Notes under the pieces: model-generated
Told to the model about the DNA's origin: nothing
Seen by the model: only the letters and a program-made list of their open reading frames with translations
Databases searched by the model: none
NCBI RefSeq assembly: GCF_000521805.1
Contig: NZ_JAMB01000007.1
Location: 62,001 to 126,000, forward strand
DNA length: 64,000 nt
DNA from: Marinomonas ushuaiensis DSM 15871
GTDB lineage: Bacteria > Pseudomonadota > Gammaproteobacteria > Pseudomonadales > Marinomonadaceae
Direction of reading: 5' to 3'
Shown here: one piece after another, positions 9,722 through 20,077 of the stretch
How positions within the stretch are numbered: the first letter of the stretch is position 1
Layout of the letters: every line of letters begins with the position of its first letter
Position numbers and translations under genes: made by a program

Positions 9722-9759
9722 AAAAAACCTTATTAATTATAATGATCAATAAGGTTTTT
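9722..9759. terminator. Bidirectional terminator between DUF1499 gene and dxs
   Basis: The stem AAAAACCTTATT / AATAAGGTTTTT has runs of A before it and T after it, so it can terminate from both sides. It lies between convergent genes. Confidence 0.85.
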
Positions 9760-9777
9760 CATCTCTACGTTTTTATA

Positions 9778-11682
9778 TTAGGTTAGCTTTAGAGAGGCTA
9801 ACTTTTTTTCAATAGCGGATTGAATACCATCCGCGTCTAGACCTACACGTTTGAGCATGGCGCTATGGCTAGCGTGATCTTCGTACTGGTCTGGTAGGCC
9901 AATATGAAGGATTGGAACTTGAATATTGTTTGCGTTGTAAAATTCACTTACGGCAGAGCCTGCGCCGCCCATGATGGCATTTTCTTCTACTGTCACAATT
10001 AATTTAGCATCTTTCTGAGTCAGTAACGCGGCTTCATCAATAGGTTTGACAAAACGCATATCCAGCAAAGTTGCATCCATATTATTTGCAGCTTGTAACG
10101 CATCGTAAGTTGGACGACCAAAGCCACAAATCACAATGCCTGATTGTCCTGTTCGTAGAGTGCGAGATTTACCTATTTCAAGCGTCGATAAAGCAGGATC
10201 AATGTCGATACCGCGTCCAGTTCCGCGTGGATAACGAACAGCAGCAGGGCCTTTGTATTCGTATCCTGTTTGCAGCATTTTACGGCATTCATCTTCGTCA
10301 GACGGTGCCATAACCACCATGTTTGGTATGCAGCGCAAATAACTTAAATCATAAACACCGGCATGTGTTGGACCATCTTCACCAACTAAACCAGCACGAT
10401 CGATGGCAAACAAGACGTCTAAGTTTTGCAGAGCCACATCATGAATTAATTGATCATAAGCACGTTGTAAAAAAGTCGAATAAATCGCAACAACCGGTTT
10501 TAGACCATCACAGGCCATCCCCGCAGCTAATGTCACTGCATGCTGTTCAGCAATGGCAACATCGAAATATCTTTTTGGAAAGCGTTCAGCAAACTCAATT
10601 AGATCGGAGCCTTCTTTCATGGCAGGAGTAATCGCTGCGAGCTTTTCATCTTGCTCAGCGGCATCGCACACCCATTTTCCAAAAATACTGGAATATTTAG
10701 GCAGTGATTTTTTTGTGTTATTGGGTTTTGGGTCGGGCTCTATTTTATTAATGGCGTGATAGCCAATAGGGTCGCCTTCAGCGGGTTCAAAACCTTTGCC
10801 TTTCTTCGTAATAATATGAAGAAACTGAGGACCAGAACGGTCTTTGAGATTGGCTATGGTGGTGAGTAAGTGATCAATGTCATGGCCATCGATGGGGCCA
10901 ATATAATTGAAACCAAGTTCTTCAAACATCATGCCTGGCGATACCATACCTTTCATGTGTTCTTCAGCTTTACGAGCAAGTTCTAATGCAGAAGGTAATC
11001 CAGAGAAAACTTTTTGCCCGCCTTTACGAATATGGTCGTAGGTTTTACTGGCCCAAATTCGGGCAAAATAACTTGAAAGCGCGCCGACAGGTTTAGAAAT
11101 AGACATTTCATTATCATTTAAAATAACCAGCATATCGGCCTTTACATCACCTGCGTGATTTAACGCTTCAAATGCCATACCTGCAGACATGGCCCCGTCG
11201 CCAATGACAGCGACGGCTTTACGACCTGTATTTAGTTGTTGAGCAGCTAATGACATGCCTAACGCTGCGCCAATAGAAGTGCTTGAGTGACCCACGCCAA
11301 ATGTATCGTATTCACTTTCATCACGCTTAGGAAAACCAGAAATACCGTTTTCCTGGCGGATATTTAATAACGCTTCACGGCGACCTGTCAGTATTTTGTG
11401 AGGATAAGCTTGATGGCCAACATCCCAAACGATACGATCTTCAGGCGTGTTGTAGATGTAATGAAGAGCGATAGTCAGCTCGACCACGCCTAAGCCTGCC
11501 CCAAAGTGGCCGCCAGTTTGTCCAACGCTATACAGCATGAATTCTCGTAATTCACGGACAAGTATTGGTAGTTGTTCTTTTTTCAAGGCGCGTAAGTCAG
11601 CAGGAGAATTCACCTGATCTAATAATTCTGTTATTGGTCGCGCAGTTGGTATCTCATCAAACATTGGCACAGGTTTGGTCAC
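9778..11682 (-). CDS. dxs: 1-deoxy-D-xylulose-5-phosphate synthase
   Basis: A thiamine-diphosphate enzyme joining pyruvate and glyceraldehyde 3-phosphate, the first step of the MEP isoprenoid pathway; it also feeds thiamine and pyridoxal synthesis. 634 residues, a normal length. Visible motifs are [11 protein letters not shown], the TPP-binding GDGAMSAG ... LNDN stretch, and [15 protein letters not shown] in the transketolase-like second half. The start is GTG 11682; ATG 11664 ([10 protein letters not shown]) matches other Dxs N termini at least as well and is a serious alternative. It is the last gene of xseB-ispA-dxs. Confidence 0.96.
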   Translation of the reverse strand: MTKPVPMFDEIPTARPITELLDQVNSPADLRALKKEQLPILVRELREFMLYSVGQTGGHFGAGLGVVELTIALHYIYNTPEDRIVWDVGHQAYPHKILTGRREALLNIRQENGISGFPKRDESEYDTFGVGHSSTSIGAALGMSLAAQQLNTGRKAVAVIGDGAMSAGMAFEALNHAGDVKADMLVILNDNEMSISKPVGALSSYFARIWASKTYDHIRKGGQKVFSGLPSALELARKAEEHMKGMVSPGMMFEELGFNYIGPIDGHDIDHLLTTIANLKDRSGPQFLHIITKKGKGFEPAEGDPIGYHAINKIEPDPKPNNTKKSLPKYSSIFGKWVCDAAEQDEKLAAITPAMKEGSDLIEFAERFPKRYFDVAIAEQHAVTLAAGMACDGLKPVVAIYSTFLQRAYDQLIHDVALQNLDVLFAIDRAGLVGEDGPTHAGVYDLSYLRCIPNMVVMAPSDEDECRKMLQTGYEYKGPAAVRYPRGTGRGIDIDPALSTLEIGKSRTLRTGQSGIVICGFGRPTYDALQAANNMDATLLDMRFVKPIDEAALLTQKDAKLIVTVEENAIMGGAGSAVSEFYNANNIQVPILHIGLPDQYEDHASHSAMLKRVGLDADGIQSAIEKKLASLKLT

Positions 11683-11730
11683 ATTCAGTTAATTTTAAAA
11701 AAGAGTATTTAGAAAAAGCCGTTAAGTATA

Positions 11731-12612
11731 TCAGTGGTTGCGACCAATAATATAGTTCGCAAGGTTAACTAAAGGTTGGGCCGTCATACCAAAAGTTGAA
11801 ATAGAATCAATTGCTTGGCTATGTAGGCTTTGTGCAAGGTCCTTCGCGCCGTCTAAACCAAGCAGTTTGGGATAGGTGGGTTTATTAGCATCTTCGTCTG
11901 AAAATTGAGTTTTACCAAGCGTCGTTGTGTCACTGGTAATATCAATAATGTCGTCCTGAACTTGAAATGCCAAGCCAATCGCATTGGCATAAGCGTCTAA
12001 GGCAGAAAGATCTTGTTCTGTATGAGCCCCAGTACTGATGGCGCCCATACGAACACTCGCTCGGATTAATGCGCCGGTTTTATGTTGATGCATTTGTTCA
12101 AGAGCATGGATATCAATATTTTTGCCCACGTTAGCGAGATCAATCATTTGTCCTGTCACCATACCGTGACGGCCAGAAGCTTGGACTAGCTCTTGAATGA
12201 GTTGCAATTGAATGGTCGTTTTATTGTGTTTTTGTTGGCTCAACAATTCAAAGGCAAAGGTTTGAAGTGCATCCCCTGCAAGTATTGCTGTGGCTTCGTC
12301 ATATTGTATATGACAGGTTGGTTTTCCACGGCGTAAGTCGTCATCGTCCATAGCTGGAAGGTCATCATGAATCAAGGAGTAAGCATGGATTGATTCGATT
12401 GCCGCAGCGCTTGCATCGGTTAACTCGTTGGCTTCGCCAAACAAAGACGCTGCCGCATAAGTCAGCATTGGGCGGACGCGTTTACCACCATTAAATAAGC
12501 TATATGACATAGCTTCTTGCAGATGTGCAGCTGGTGCGTATTGACTTAAACCCTGTGTAAGGTACTGGTCTACTCGACGACGAGCGTATTGAGAAAAATC
12601 GTCTAAAGTCAC
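11731..12612 (-). CDS. ispA: Farnesyl diphosphate synthase (polyprenyl synthetase)
   Basis: Condenses isopentenyl diphosphate with dimethylallyl and geranyl diphosphate to give farnesyl diphosphate. 293 residues. The first aspartate-rich motif is DDLPAMDDDDLRRG and the second is in FQVQDDIID; both are complete. The GTG start overlaps the xseB stop in a GTGA quartet, which fixes the start and indicates translational coupling. dxs follows after 48 bases. Confidence 0.95.
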   Translation of the reverse strand: MTLDDFSQYARRRVDQYLTQGLSQYAPAAHLQEAMSYSLFNGGKRVRPMLTYAAASLFGEANELTDASAAAIESIHAYSLIHDDLPAMDDDDLRRGKPTCHIQYDEATAILAGDALQTFAFELLSQQKHNKTTIQLQLIQELVQASGRHGMVTGQMIDLANVGKNIDIHALEQMHQHKTGALIRASVRMGAISTGAHTEQDLSALDAYANAIGLAFQVQDDIIDITSDTTTLGKTQFSDEDANKPTYPKLLGLDGAKDLAQSLHSQAIDSISTFGMTAQPLVNLANYIIGRNH

Positions 12613-12851
12613 GAATTGGATTCCGGATCAAAAGTTTCTAAGTGCTCACCATCTTGTTTTTCAAGCAAGATTTGAACTTTTTGTTCTGCTTGGGTGAGAA
12701 CGGACTGACATTCTTGGCTTAGCTTAACACCTTTTTCAAATGCTTTTAGTGCTTCTTCAAGGGATAGCTGGTTTGACTCAAGTTGAGTGACAATTGTGTC
12801 TAGTTCTCCGAGGTTTTCTTCAAAATGACGAACACTAGTTTTTCGGGACAT
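12609..12851 (-). CDS. xseB: Exodeoxyribonuclease VII small subunit
   Basis: 80 residues with the typical short helical hairpin: FEENLGELDTIVTQLESNQLSLEEALKAFE..KG. It pairs with XseA (not in this window) to degrade single-stranded DNA into oligonucleotides. The acidic C-terminal tail (EHLETFDPESNS) is usual. First gene of the conserved xseB-ispA-dxs operon; its 174-base upstream region is shared with the divergent pomA and must hold both promoters. Confidence 0.93.
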   Translation of the reverse strand: MSRKTSVRHFEENLGELDTIVTQLESNQLSLEEALKAFEKGVKLSQECQSVLTQAEQKVQILLEKQDGEHLETFDPESNS

Positions 12852-13025
12852 AATTACTACTCTTATTTAAATCCACATTTTTTAACAGAAAACCACGCGT
12901 TGTTCGAGGGCGCGTTAATGAAAATTACAAAAAATACGTAAGAAGATGTCATTCTTAGTCTTTTTTTCGTATAGAATCACATTCTTATATAAGTTGCATT
13001 ATAGCTTTTTTGTTAGGAGACGTGT

Positions 13026-13781
13026 GTGGATATCGCAACGTTAATAGGACTTGTTGGATCTTTTATAGTTGTTAGTGCTGCTATTGCTTTAGGCGGCGCG
13101 GCAGGAATGTTTGTTGATACTACGTCAATACTTATTGTCATTGTAGGCTCTTCTTTTGTTGTTTTGATGCAATATCCGTTAAGTCAGTTTCTTGGCGCGG
13201 GGAAAGTCGCGGCGAAAGCCTTTATGTTTAAAAGTATTCCTTTAGACACTTTGATCGATGAGATTTATGGGTTGTCTGATGAAGCTCGTAAAGGTGGTTT
13301 ACTGTCTTTAGAAGGGAAAGAGGTGAGTCATCCTTTTTTATCATCAGGCATTCAAATGTTGGTAGATGGTCATGATGGAACGGTTGTAAAAGGTCAGCTT
13401 AGCAAAGAAATGAACCAGTCTTATATTCGTCATATTAAAGGCTCAAAAATTTTTAAAGCTTTTGGTGATATTGCTCCCGCGATGGGGATGATAGGAACCT
13501 TGGTTGGTTTGGTTCAAATGTTGGCGAATCTATCTGATCCAAGCTCAATTGGTCCCGCTATGGCAATTGCGCTTTTGACAACGCTTTATGGTGCGATGCT
13601 CGCTAATATGGTGTGTTTACCTCTTCACGCAAAATTAAGCACTCGTGCAGATGAAGAGTTGTTATGCCAAAAAATGATTTTAGATGCTTTGCTTGCTATT
13701 CAGTCCGGACAAAATCCTCGAGTATTGGATGGGGCGTTGAAAACCTATCTGGCAGAAAGTAAGCGAACCGAACGTGAATAG
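13026..13781 (+). CDS. pomA: Flagellar stator protein PomA (MotA family)
   Basis: Forms with PomB the membrane ion channel that drives flagellar rotation. 251 residues, four membrane helices (about 3-20, 28-50, 147-170, 180-202) with the large cytoplasmic loop between 2 and 3. It follows the Vibrio sodium-type PomA closely (MDIATLIGLVGSF, GMFVDTTSILIV, AFGDIAPAMGMIGTLVGL, GPAMAIALLTTLYGA) and has the functional prolines of helix 3-4. GTG start with TAGGAG upstream. The sodium preference is inferred from similarity to PomA rather than MotA. Confidence 0.93.
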   Translation: MDIATLIGLVGSFIVVSAAIALGGAAGMFVDTTSILIVIVGSSFVVLMQYPLSQFLGAGKVAAKAFMFKSIPLDTLIDEIYGLSDEARKGGLLSLEGKEVSHPFLSSGIQMLVDGHDGTVVKGQLSKEMNQSYIRHIKGSKIFKAFGDIAPAMGMIGTLVGLVQMLANLSDPSSIGPAMAIALLTTLYGAMLANMVCLPLHAKLSTRADEELLCQKMILDALLAIQSGQNPRVLDGALKTYLAESKRTERE

Positions 13782-13821
13782 TATTGGTTGTAAATAATGT
13801 TATTTGTAAACGGATTACAGA

Positions 13822-14814
13822 ATGAGTGATGAAGAAGAATCAGATTGCCCAGAATGTATAGAGGGTTTGCCTGCCTACATGGGAACCTTTGCGGATCTCA
13901 TGTCGCTATTGTTGTGTTTCTTTGTGCTTTTGTTGTCATTTGCAGAGATGGATGTCATCAAATTCAAACAGCTAGCAGGTTCTTTAAAAATGGCATTTGG
14001 TGTTCAACGAGAAGTTGAAGCAGACACCATTCCTATGGGGACCTCAATTATTGCTCAAGAGTTTAGCCCTGGTCGACCAGAACCAACGCCTATTAATGAA
14101 GTAAAGCAAAAGGTAGACAGTACACCGGAACATACCCTGGAAGTTCTGTGTAAACCTGCCGATGCAGAATTAAAAGAACGAGATGATTCGGGTTCACCTT
14201 CACCGGTAACTTTTGTTGATAAATCTAATGCAGACCTTGAAAGAGAGCAAAGAATTCAAGAAACAGAAGCGGATGCACAGCAAATAGCGTCGCTTTTAAG
14301 GGAAGAAATTTCGAAAGGGACGGTAGAAATTGAAACGCAAGAAGACACCATTACGATCCGTATAAAAGATCAAGGTTCATTTGAGTCAGGTTCAGCAGAA
14401 TTAAATTATGACTTTATTCCAGTGATTGATCTGATTCGTGATGTACTTGTTGGTATTCAAGGGACGATTGCTGTGGAAGGGCATACGGATAATGTACCTA
14501 TTAGAAGTCAACAGTTTAGCTCTAATTGGCAGCTATCTTCTGCTCGTTCTATTTCTGTGGCAGAAGAACTATTTGCTACCGGTCAGCTAGATCAAAGTCG
14601 ATTTTCGGTAACGGGTTACGCTGATACTCGACCACTTGTATCGAATAACAGCGCGAGTAATCGTGGGACGAATCGACGAGTAGAAATCGTTATTAAACAA
14701 AATGATATGTCACGCCCAGCAATACGAGATGACTTAGATGAAATACCAAGCGATGGTGTGATTGAATTTGATTTCTTTAGCGCTGAGGAATTAGCGCCGG
14801 ATGAAATATTTTAA
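13822..14814 (+). CDS. pomB: Flagellar stator protein PomB (MotB family)
   Basis: 330 residues. One membrane helix (about 20-42) contains the ion-binding aspartate at residue 25 in TFADLMSLLLCFFVLLLSF. A long linker follows, then a C-terminal OmpA-like peptidoglycan-binding domain at about 170-295 (VEGHTDNVPIRS, NWQLSSARS, SNRGTNRRVEI). The linker is acidic and somewhat long for the family. It follows pomA by 40 bases in the same operon and is closed by a terminator. Confidence 0.93.
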   Translation: MSDEEESDCPECIEGLPAYMGTFADLMSLLLCFFVLLLSFAEMDVIKFKQLAGSLKMAFGVQREVEADTIPMGTSIIAQEFSPGRPEPTPINEVKQKVDSTPEHTLEVLCKPADAELKERDDSGSPSPVTFVDKSNADLEREQRIQETEADAQQIASLLREEISKGTVEIETQEDTITIRIKDQGSFESGSAELNYDFIPVIDLIRDVLVGIQGTIAVEGHTDNVPIRSQQFSSNWQLSSARSISVAEELFATGQLDQSRFSVTGYADTRPLVSNNSASNRGTNRRVEIVIKQNDMSRPAIRDDLDEIPSDGVIEFDFFSAEELAPDEIF

Positions 14815-14845
14815 AGCATAAAAATTAAGTTAATAAAATTTCTGA

Positions 14846-15787
<942 letters not shown>

Positions 15788-15815
15788 ACGCATTTTGTTA
15801 TTTATTTACACCAAT

Positions 15816-15854
15816 AAAAAACCGTATTCATTTAACAAATAAATACGGTTTTTT
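15816..15854. terminator. Bidirectional terminator between dapB and proV
   Basis: A 13-base perfect stem AAAAAACCGTATT / AATACGGTTTTTT lies between convergent genes. Just beyond it, 15871-15888 is three copies of TATACC abutting the proV stop codon. Confidence 0.88.
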
Positions 15855-15888
15855 ACATCGAAACTAGAGCTATACCTATACCTATACC

Positions 15889-17097
15889 TTATTCAGGTGT
15901 GTATTCAAGAGTTTCAGCAAGACTTTCTGAGCTAAGATCACCGACATATCGACCTTCTTCATCTAATACAGGAAGAGAGTAATCAGATGTTAATGAGTCA
16001 GACAGGGCTTCTTGCAAAAGCATATCAGGCATTAAATTAGGAATTTCTGTTACATCTTCAGGTACTATATTGCCTTCTGGACGTAGTTTAATAGCCGCTT
16101 CCAATTTCTTACGAGTTAGAAGGCCATGGAAACCAGACTCATTTTGGTAAAAGGCATAACCTTGTTTAGGTAGCTTCGCAATCGCTTCTGCTAGGTTGGC
16201 GGATTTTATAATTGGAACCGACTGTTTCATGATGGTTTTAACGGGTACGGCACGAGCACGATTTACATCTTTAACAAACGCTTCTACGTAGTCGTCTGCT
16301 GGATTAAGCAAGATATCTACAGGTGTGCCTATTTGTGATACTACACCGTCATTCAAAATCGCAATACGGTCACCGATACGTAAGGCTTCATCTAAATCAT
16401 GGGTGATAAAAATAATGGTTTTATGCAATTTTTCTTGCAGCTCAAGAAGCTGACCTTGCATTTCACTACGAATAAGTGGATCAAGTGCAGAAAAAGCTTC
16501 ATCCATCAATAGAATTTCCGCGTCTGTACATAAAGCTCTAGCCAAACCAACACGCTGTTGTTGACCACCTGAAAGTTGGCCAGGATATTGTTCTTCGTAA
16601 CCCGCTAGCCCGACTGTTTCCAGCCATGTTACAGCTTTCTCAGATCGCTCTTTTTTTGGTACTTTTTGAATCTGTAAGCCGTAAGCAACATTCTCTAAAA
16701 CAGTTCTGTGTGGCATAAGACCAAAGTTTTGGAAAACCATCGACATTTTGTGACGTCTAAATTCGATTAACTCGTTTTTAGACAGTTTCATAATGTCTTC
16801 ACCTTCAACTTTAATCTGACCTGCTGTTGGATCAATTAAACGGTTGAAATGCCGAATTAGCGTAGATTTTCCAGAGCCTGAAAGCCCCATAATAACAAAG
16901 ATTTCACCTTGCTGTACGTCTAGATTAATGTCGCGTAAACCAACAGTGTGACCTGTTTCTGCCAATACATCTTGTTTGTTTTTGCCAGTTTCTAGTAGCG
17001 GTAAAATACTTTTTTCTTTAGGGCCAAAAACTTTATATAAGCCATTGATTTCAATAAGAGGCTTCGCCACTTGATTGTTTATATTCGTACTAGTCAT
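15889..17097 (-). CDS. proV: Glycine betaine/proline ABC transporter ATPase
   Basis: The ATP-hydrolysing subunit of an osmoprotectant importer. 402 residues. Walker A is GLSGSGKST, the ABC signature LSGGQQQRVGLARAL, Walker B ILLMDEAF, and the switch histidine is in FITHDLDEA. The C-terminal third (about 285-395) has two CBS-type repeats, which in the related OpuA/ProV proteins sense ionic strength. It overlaps proW by eight bases. Substrate is inferred from family and neighbours. Confidence 0.93.
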   Translation of the reverse strand: MTSTNINNQVAKPLIEINGLYKVFGPKEKSILPLLETGKNKQDVLAETGHTVGLRDINLDVQQGEIFVIMGLSGSGKSTLIRHFNRLIDPTAGQIKVEGEDIMKLSKNELIEFRRHKMSMVFQNFGLMPHRTVLENVAYGLQIQKVPKKERSEKAVTWLETVGLAGYEEQYPGQLSGGQQQRVGLARALCTDAEILLMDEAFSALDPLIRSEMQGQLLELQEKLHKTIIFITHDLDEALRIGDRIAILNDGVVSQIGTPVDILLNPADDYVEAFVKDVNRARAVPVKTIMKQSVPIIKSANLAEAIAKLPKQGYAFYQNESGFHGLLTRKKLEAAIKLRPEGNIVPEDVTEIPNLMPDMLLQEALSDSLTSDYSLPVLDEEGRYVGDLSSESLAETLEYTPE

Positions 17098-17986
17098 GAC
17101 GATTTCCTAGGTGTTTTTGTGAGCGTTTGGCGTAAGCCTGAGAGACTCTGTCAAAAATAATCGCAAGGGCGACAATGGCTAGTCCATTCAATAAACCTAA
17201 AGTGAAATATTGATTAGTAATCGATTTTAGAACGGGTTGTCCTAGGCCTTTAACGCCAATCATAGAGGCGACAACAACCATGGCCAACGCCATCATAATG
17301 GTTTGGTTTATGCCTGCCATAATGGTTGGCATAGCCAAAGGTAACTGAACACCAAATAGTTTTTGTGTGTCCGTTGCTCCAAATGAAGTTGCCGCTTCCA
17401 TGATTTCTTTATCGACTAAACGAATACCTAAATTGGTTAGACGAATAACGGGAGGAACAGCGTAAATGATAACGGCGATAACGCCAGGGATTTTACCAAT
17501 ACCTAATAACATAACGACAGGTATTAGGTAGACAAAAGCGGGCATGGTCTGCATGACGTCGAGAATAGGCGTTATGATGGACTGCATTCTGTTGGAGCGA
17601 GACATTAAAATGCCAGTAGGCACACCAATAACAATGGAAAGTAAGGTACAAACGGTAATAATACTTAAGGTTCGCATAGTGTCGTCCCACATACCAAAAA
17701 TGCCAATAGCAATTAATGATGCGAGTACGCCTGTACAGAGTTTCCATGAACGGGTTGCGCTATATACAATAGCAACAATGATCGCCATGGTCAGCCACCA
17801 AGGAGAGGCTAGAAGTAGTTTTTCGAACCAAATTAAAAAGGTAAGTAATGGGTCAAAGAACCCCTCAATTAATTCACCGTAGTTACGAGAAAATTCACGA
17901 TAGGCGCCATCTAATGTCTTTTTGAAGACAGTTAGGTCTTTCCTATCTAACTGTGGAAAGCTAGTAAACCAAGAGCTATCTGCCAT
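17090..17986 (-). CDS. proW: Glycine betaine/proline ABC transporter permease
   Basis: 298 residues. A soluble N-terminal stretch of about 65 residues is followed by at least six membrane helices. The binding-protein-dependent transport signature is in the region GATDTQKLFGVQLPLAMP (the EAA loop), which contacts ProV. The start ATG 17986 is 89 bases from proX across an intercistronic hairpin. Confidence 0.92.
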   Translation of the reverse strand: MADSSWFTSFPQLDRKDLTVFKKTLDGAYREFSRNYGELIEGFFDPLLTFLIWFEKLLLASPWWLTMAIIVAIVYSATRSWKLCTGVLASLIAIGIFGMWDDTMRTLSIITVCTLLSIVIGVPTGILMSRSNRMQSIITPILDVMQTMPAFVYLIPVVMLLGIGKIPGVIAVIIYAVPPVIRLTNLGIRLVDKEIMEAATSFGATDTQKLFGVQLPLAMPTIMAGINQTIMMALAMVVVASMIGVKGLGQPVLKSITNQYFTLGLLNGLAIVALAIIFDRVSQAYAKRSQKHLGNRHD

Positions 17987-18021
17987 TTTTATTTGAACCT
18001 TGTTTTTTTATTAAGGAGAGT

Positions 18022-18059
18022 AAAGCACTATTGCCGTAAAGTTGAGGCTCTAGTGCTTT
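18022..18059 (-). terminator. Intercistronic hairpin between proX and proW
   Basis: A 9-base perfect stem (AAAGCACTA at 18022-18030, TAGTGCTTT at 18051-18059) with a 20-base loop, and no T run on the coding strand. Such hairpins after a binding-protein gene often protect its mRNA or cause partial termination, so that the binding protein is made in excess over the membrane parts; that role here is inferred. Confidence 0.5.
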
Positions 18060-18075
18060 TAGTACAGATGCGCTG

Positions 18076-19074
18076 TTAGTTAAGCGCTGCTTTTATCTTT
18101 GTTGCAGCGTCTGCTGATACCCAAGTAGACCAAATTACTTCATTGTTCTCTAGAAAGTATTCTGCAGCAAAGTCGCCTTGAGCTTGATTGTCTTCCATCC
18201 AAGCTAATAACGTATTCATTTTTTCATTAGTGAATGAACGTTTAGTTAGATAGTCATAAACAGCTGGTTTTTCACTTGCCAATACTTCAGTCGTTACTGT
18301 ATCAACAGGTGCTGGTGGGTACATGCTAGGCTTTGGATTCTCACAATATTCTTGAGTAAGACAAGTTTGGTAATGCTCTAAATCAACACCAGAACCAAAG
18401 TCTACTTTTACCATTTCATATTTACCCAAAACAGCAGTTGGGGCCCAATAATAGCCTAACCAACCTTCTTTACGTTCGTAAGCTTTGGCGATAGAGCCAG
18501 AAAGACCTGCACCGGAACCTGGATCAATCAAATCAAATCCGTGCTCTTCCATATTAAATGCTTCATATAAATGGTCTGTAGATATTTGGCAATTCCAACC
18601 TGCTGGGCAGCTATATAAAGCACCTAGAGAGTCATCTTCTGGGTGTTTAAATAGCTCAGGGTGTTTTAGTATTTCTTTCATGGAAACAAGAGAAGGATTT
18701 TCATCAACTAAGTATTTAGGAATCCAAAAGCCTTCCTCACCACCATCAGATAAAGATTGTCCAGCAACGCGTATGCGTTTGTCTGCTACACCTTTTTTTA
18801 TTGCTTCCGCCATAGAATTTGACCATAGTTCTGGTGCAATATCAGGCTCGCCTCTTTCAATAATGGAAGCGCCTGTTGCATTCGTATCACCAGGAACAAG
18901 TTCAACATTACAGCCATAACCTTCAGTAAGGATAAAACTATCAATATTGGCGATGAGTGTTGCAGAGTTCCAGCTCATGTCAGCGATTGTTAGATCGCCA
19001 CAGTTGTCGTTTGCAGCAAAAGCTGACGTAGCAGAAAGCATGACAGTTACTGCAGAAAGTGTCTTTAAGTACAT
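18076..19074 (-). CDS. proX: Periplasmic glycine betaine/proline-binding protein
   Basis: 332 residues from ATG 19074 (MYLKTLSAVTVMLSATSAFAAN), with AAAGGA eight bases upstream; the frame is open for 16 further codons but no ribosome-binding site supports them. The signal peptide is cleaved after ...SAFA. The mature part has the OpuAC-type pattern (CGDLTIADMSWNSATL, DPGSGAGLSGSIAKAY, GWLGYYWAPTAVLGKYEM), with aromatic residues suited to a quaternary-amine cage. First gene of the proXWV order, which is reversed from the Escherichia coli proVWX order. Confidence 0.92.
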   Translation of the reverse strand: MYLKTLSAVTVMLSATSAFAANDNCGDLTIADMSWNSATLIANIDSFILTEGYGCNVELVPGDTNATGASIIERGEPDIAPELWSNSMAEAIKKGVADKRIRVAGQSLSDGGEEGFWIPKYLVDENPSLVSMKEILKHPELFKHPEDDSLGALYSCPAGWNCQISTDHLYEAFNMEEHGFDLIDPGSGAGLSGSIAKAYERKEGWLGYYWAPTAVLGKYEMVKVDFGSGVDLEHYQTCLTQEYCENPKPSMYPPAPVDTVTTEVLASEKPAVYDYLTKRSFTNEKMNTLLAWMEDNQAQGDFAAEYFLENNEVIWSTWVSADAATKIKAALN

Positions 19075-19120
19075 AGTTTGGTTCCTTTGAATGTTATAAA
19101 TATTATAATAATTAATGATC

Positions 19121-19136
19121 AAACTATATTTAGTTT
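19121..19136. promoter_or_regulatory. Candidate MarR/EctR-type operator upstream of proX
   Basis: The perfect inverted repeat AAACTA-TATT-TAGTTT lies 47 bases upstream of the proX start, where a promoter must lie. It contains ACTATAT and TATTTAGT, which resemble the half-sites I recall for EctR1 of Methylomicrobium alcaliphilum (TATTTAGT, ACTATATA), though arranged differently. The rest of 19075-19407, apart from the terminator at 19352-19391, shows nothing else recognisable. Confidence 0.45.
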
Positions 19137-19351
19137 ATAGATCTAATGTTTATGCATCAAATTTATTTGTATGATTAGTGTTACGTTAAGTTACTGAGAT
19201 AGCCTGTTTTGTTGAGCTGACTGGTATTGTCATGACGTTTTTGATAGATAATATACTTAGAGAAGAATGGTGTTTTAGTGCGAGAGAATAGCGAAAAGTG
19301 TAAAGAATGTAGTTCTGAATAATGAGCGAATAGGCCACATCAATAGAAACA

Positions 19352-19391
19352 AAAAAGCCCTAAAAATTTGTTACGATTTTTAGGGCTTTTT
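19352..19391. terminator. Rho-independent terminator after the MarR-family gene
   Basis: A 16-base stem (AAAAAGCCCTAAAAAT / ATTTTTAGGGCTTTTT) lies 16 bases past the stop codon of the minus-strand regulator gene. It isolates that gene from the proX promoter. Confidence 0.88.
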
Positions 19392-19407
19392 AAGTATTTA
19401 TCTAGGT

Positions 19408-19899
19408 TTAAATAATTGATTCAGCATTAGGCGGGTTGATATATAACAAAGGCGCTGCGTCTAATGATTCTGCATCCATCATGACAGCAATACGTTGTAA
19501 CGAGGACAAAACTTGCGTTTGTTCCCAGCCTTCTAATGACTCAAATTCGCCTATAAATTTTTCGTGTAATAAAGGTGGCGTTGTTTTGAGTATGTTAATA
19601 CCAGATTCGGTAAGGCGTGCATTAACGATACGTTTGTCTTTCTGTGCTCTTACACGCTCTACGTACTTTCTGTCTTCTAAGCGATTTAGGATGGTTGTCA
19701 CTGTAGCCTGACTTAATGATACGCTGTCTGAGATACGACGTACGGTAACATCACCCAGTTCTTCAATGGATCTAAGTACCATAATTTGAGGTATGGTTAA
19801 GCCGCAGGCTTTTACAACACGTTTTGATTGCAGGTCTGTTGCTCGAATAATGCGTCGTAGATGAACTAAAACGTCGTGTAAGTGCTGTGGATCAGACAT
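19408..19899 (-). CDS. MarR-family regulator, EctR-like
   Basis: 163 residues with a winged-helix domain at about 30-135: LTIPQIMVLRSIEELGDVTVRR, recognition helix SLSQATVTTILNRLE, wing with RAQKDKRIVNARLTESG. The LRRIIRATDLQSKRVVKACGLTIPQ region resembles EctR, which represses ectoine genes in methylotrophs and is usually found beside ectABC. Here it is upstream of proXWV, same strand, separated by a terminator. An inverted repeat GTATAG-N7-CTATAC lies at 19987-20005 upstream and TATATAGTGT at 19932-19941; either could be its own operator. Control of betaine uptake or ectoine synthesis is inferred from location. Confidence 0.75.
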   Translation of the reverse strand: MSDPQHLHDVLVHLRRIIRATDLQSKRVVKACGLTIPQIMVLRSIEELGDVTVRRISDSVSLSQATVTTILNRLEDRKYVERVRAQKDKRIVNARLTESGINILKTTPPLLHEKFIGEFESLEGWEQTQVLSSLQRIAVMMDAESLDAAPLLYINPPNAESII

Positions 19900-20042
19900 A
19901 AAGATAAATAGACCTAAAAAATTTTCCGAATTATATAGTGTTGTCAGAGCTGATAAAAGCTAAGTTTTACTTTATTACAGCTCAAAGTATAGACAAACTC
20001 TATACCATTAGAAAGTGAGTCAGTTGAATTCTCTATGAAGAT

Positions 20043-20062
20043 AAGCTCTAGTACGAGAGCTT
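20043..20062. terminator. Weak hairpin after photolyase gene
   Basis: The stem AAGCTCT / AGAGCTT with a 6-base loop lies 15 bases past the phr stop codon (minus strand). No proper T tract is present on the coding strand, so terminator function is uncertain. Confidence 0.35.
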
Positions 20063-20077
20063 TTGTTAATGCTGTGA

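Noticed and set aside
15871..15888. Three tandem TATACC copies next to the proV stop codon
   Set aside because: Too short to call a functional repeat; it lies outside coding sequence and may be simple slippage.
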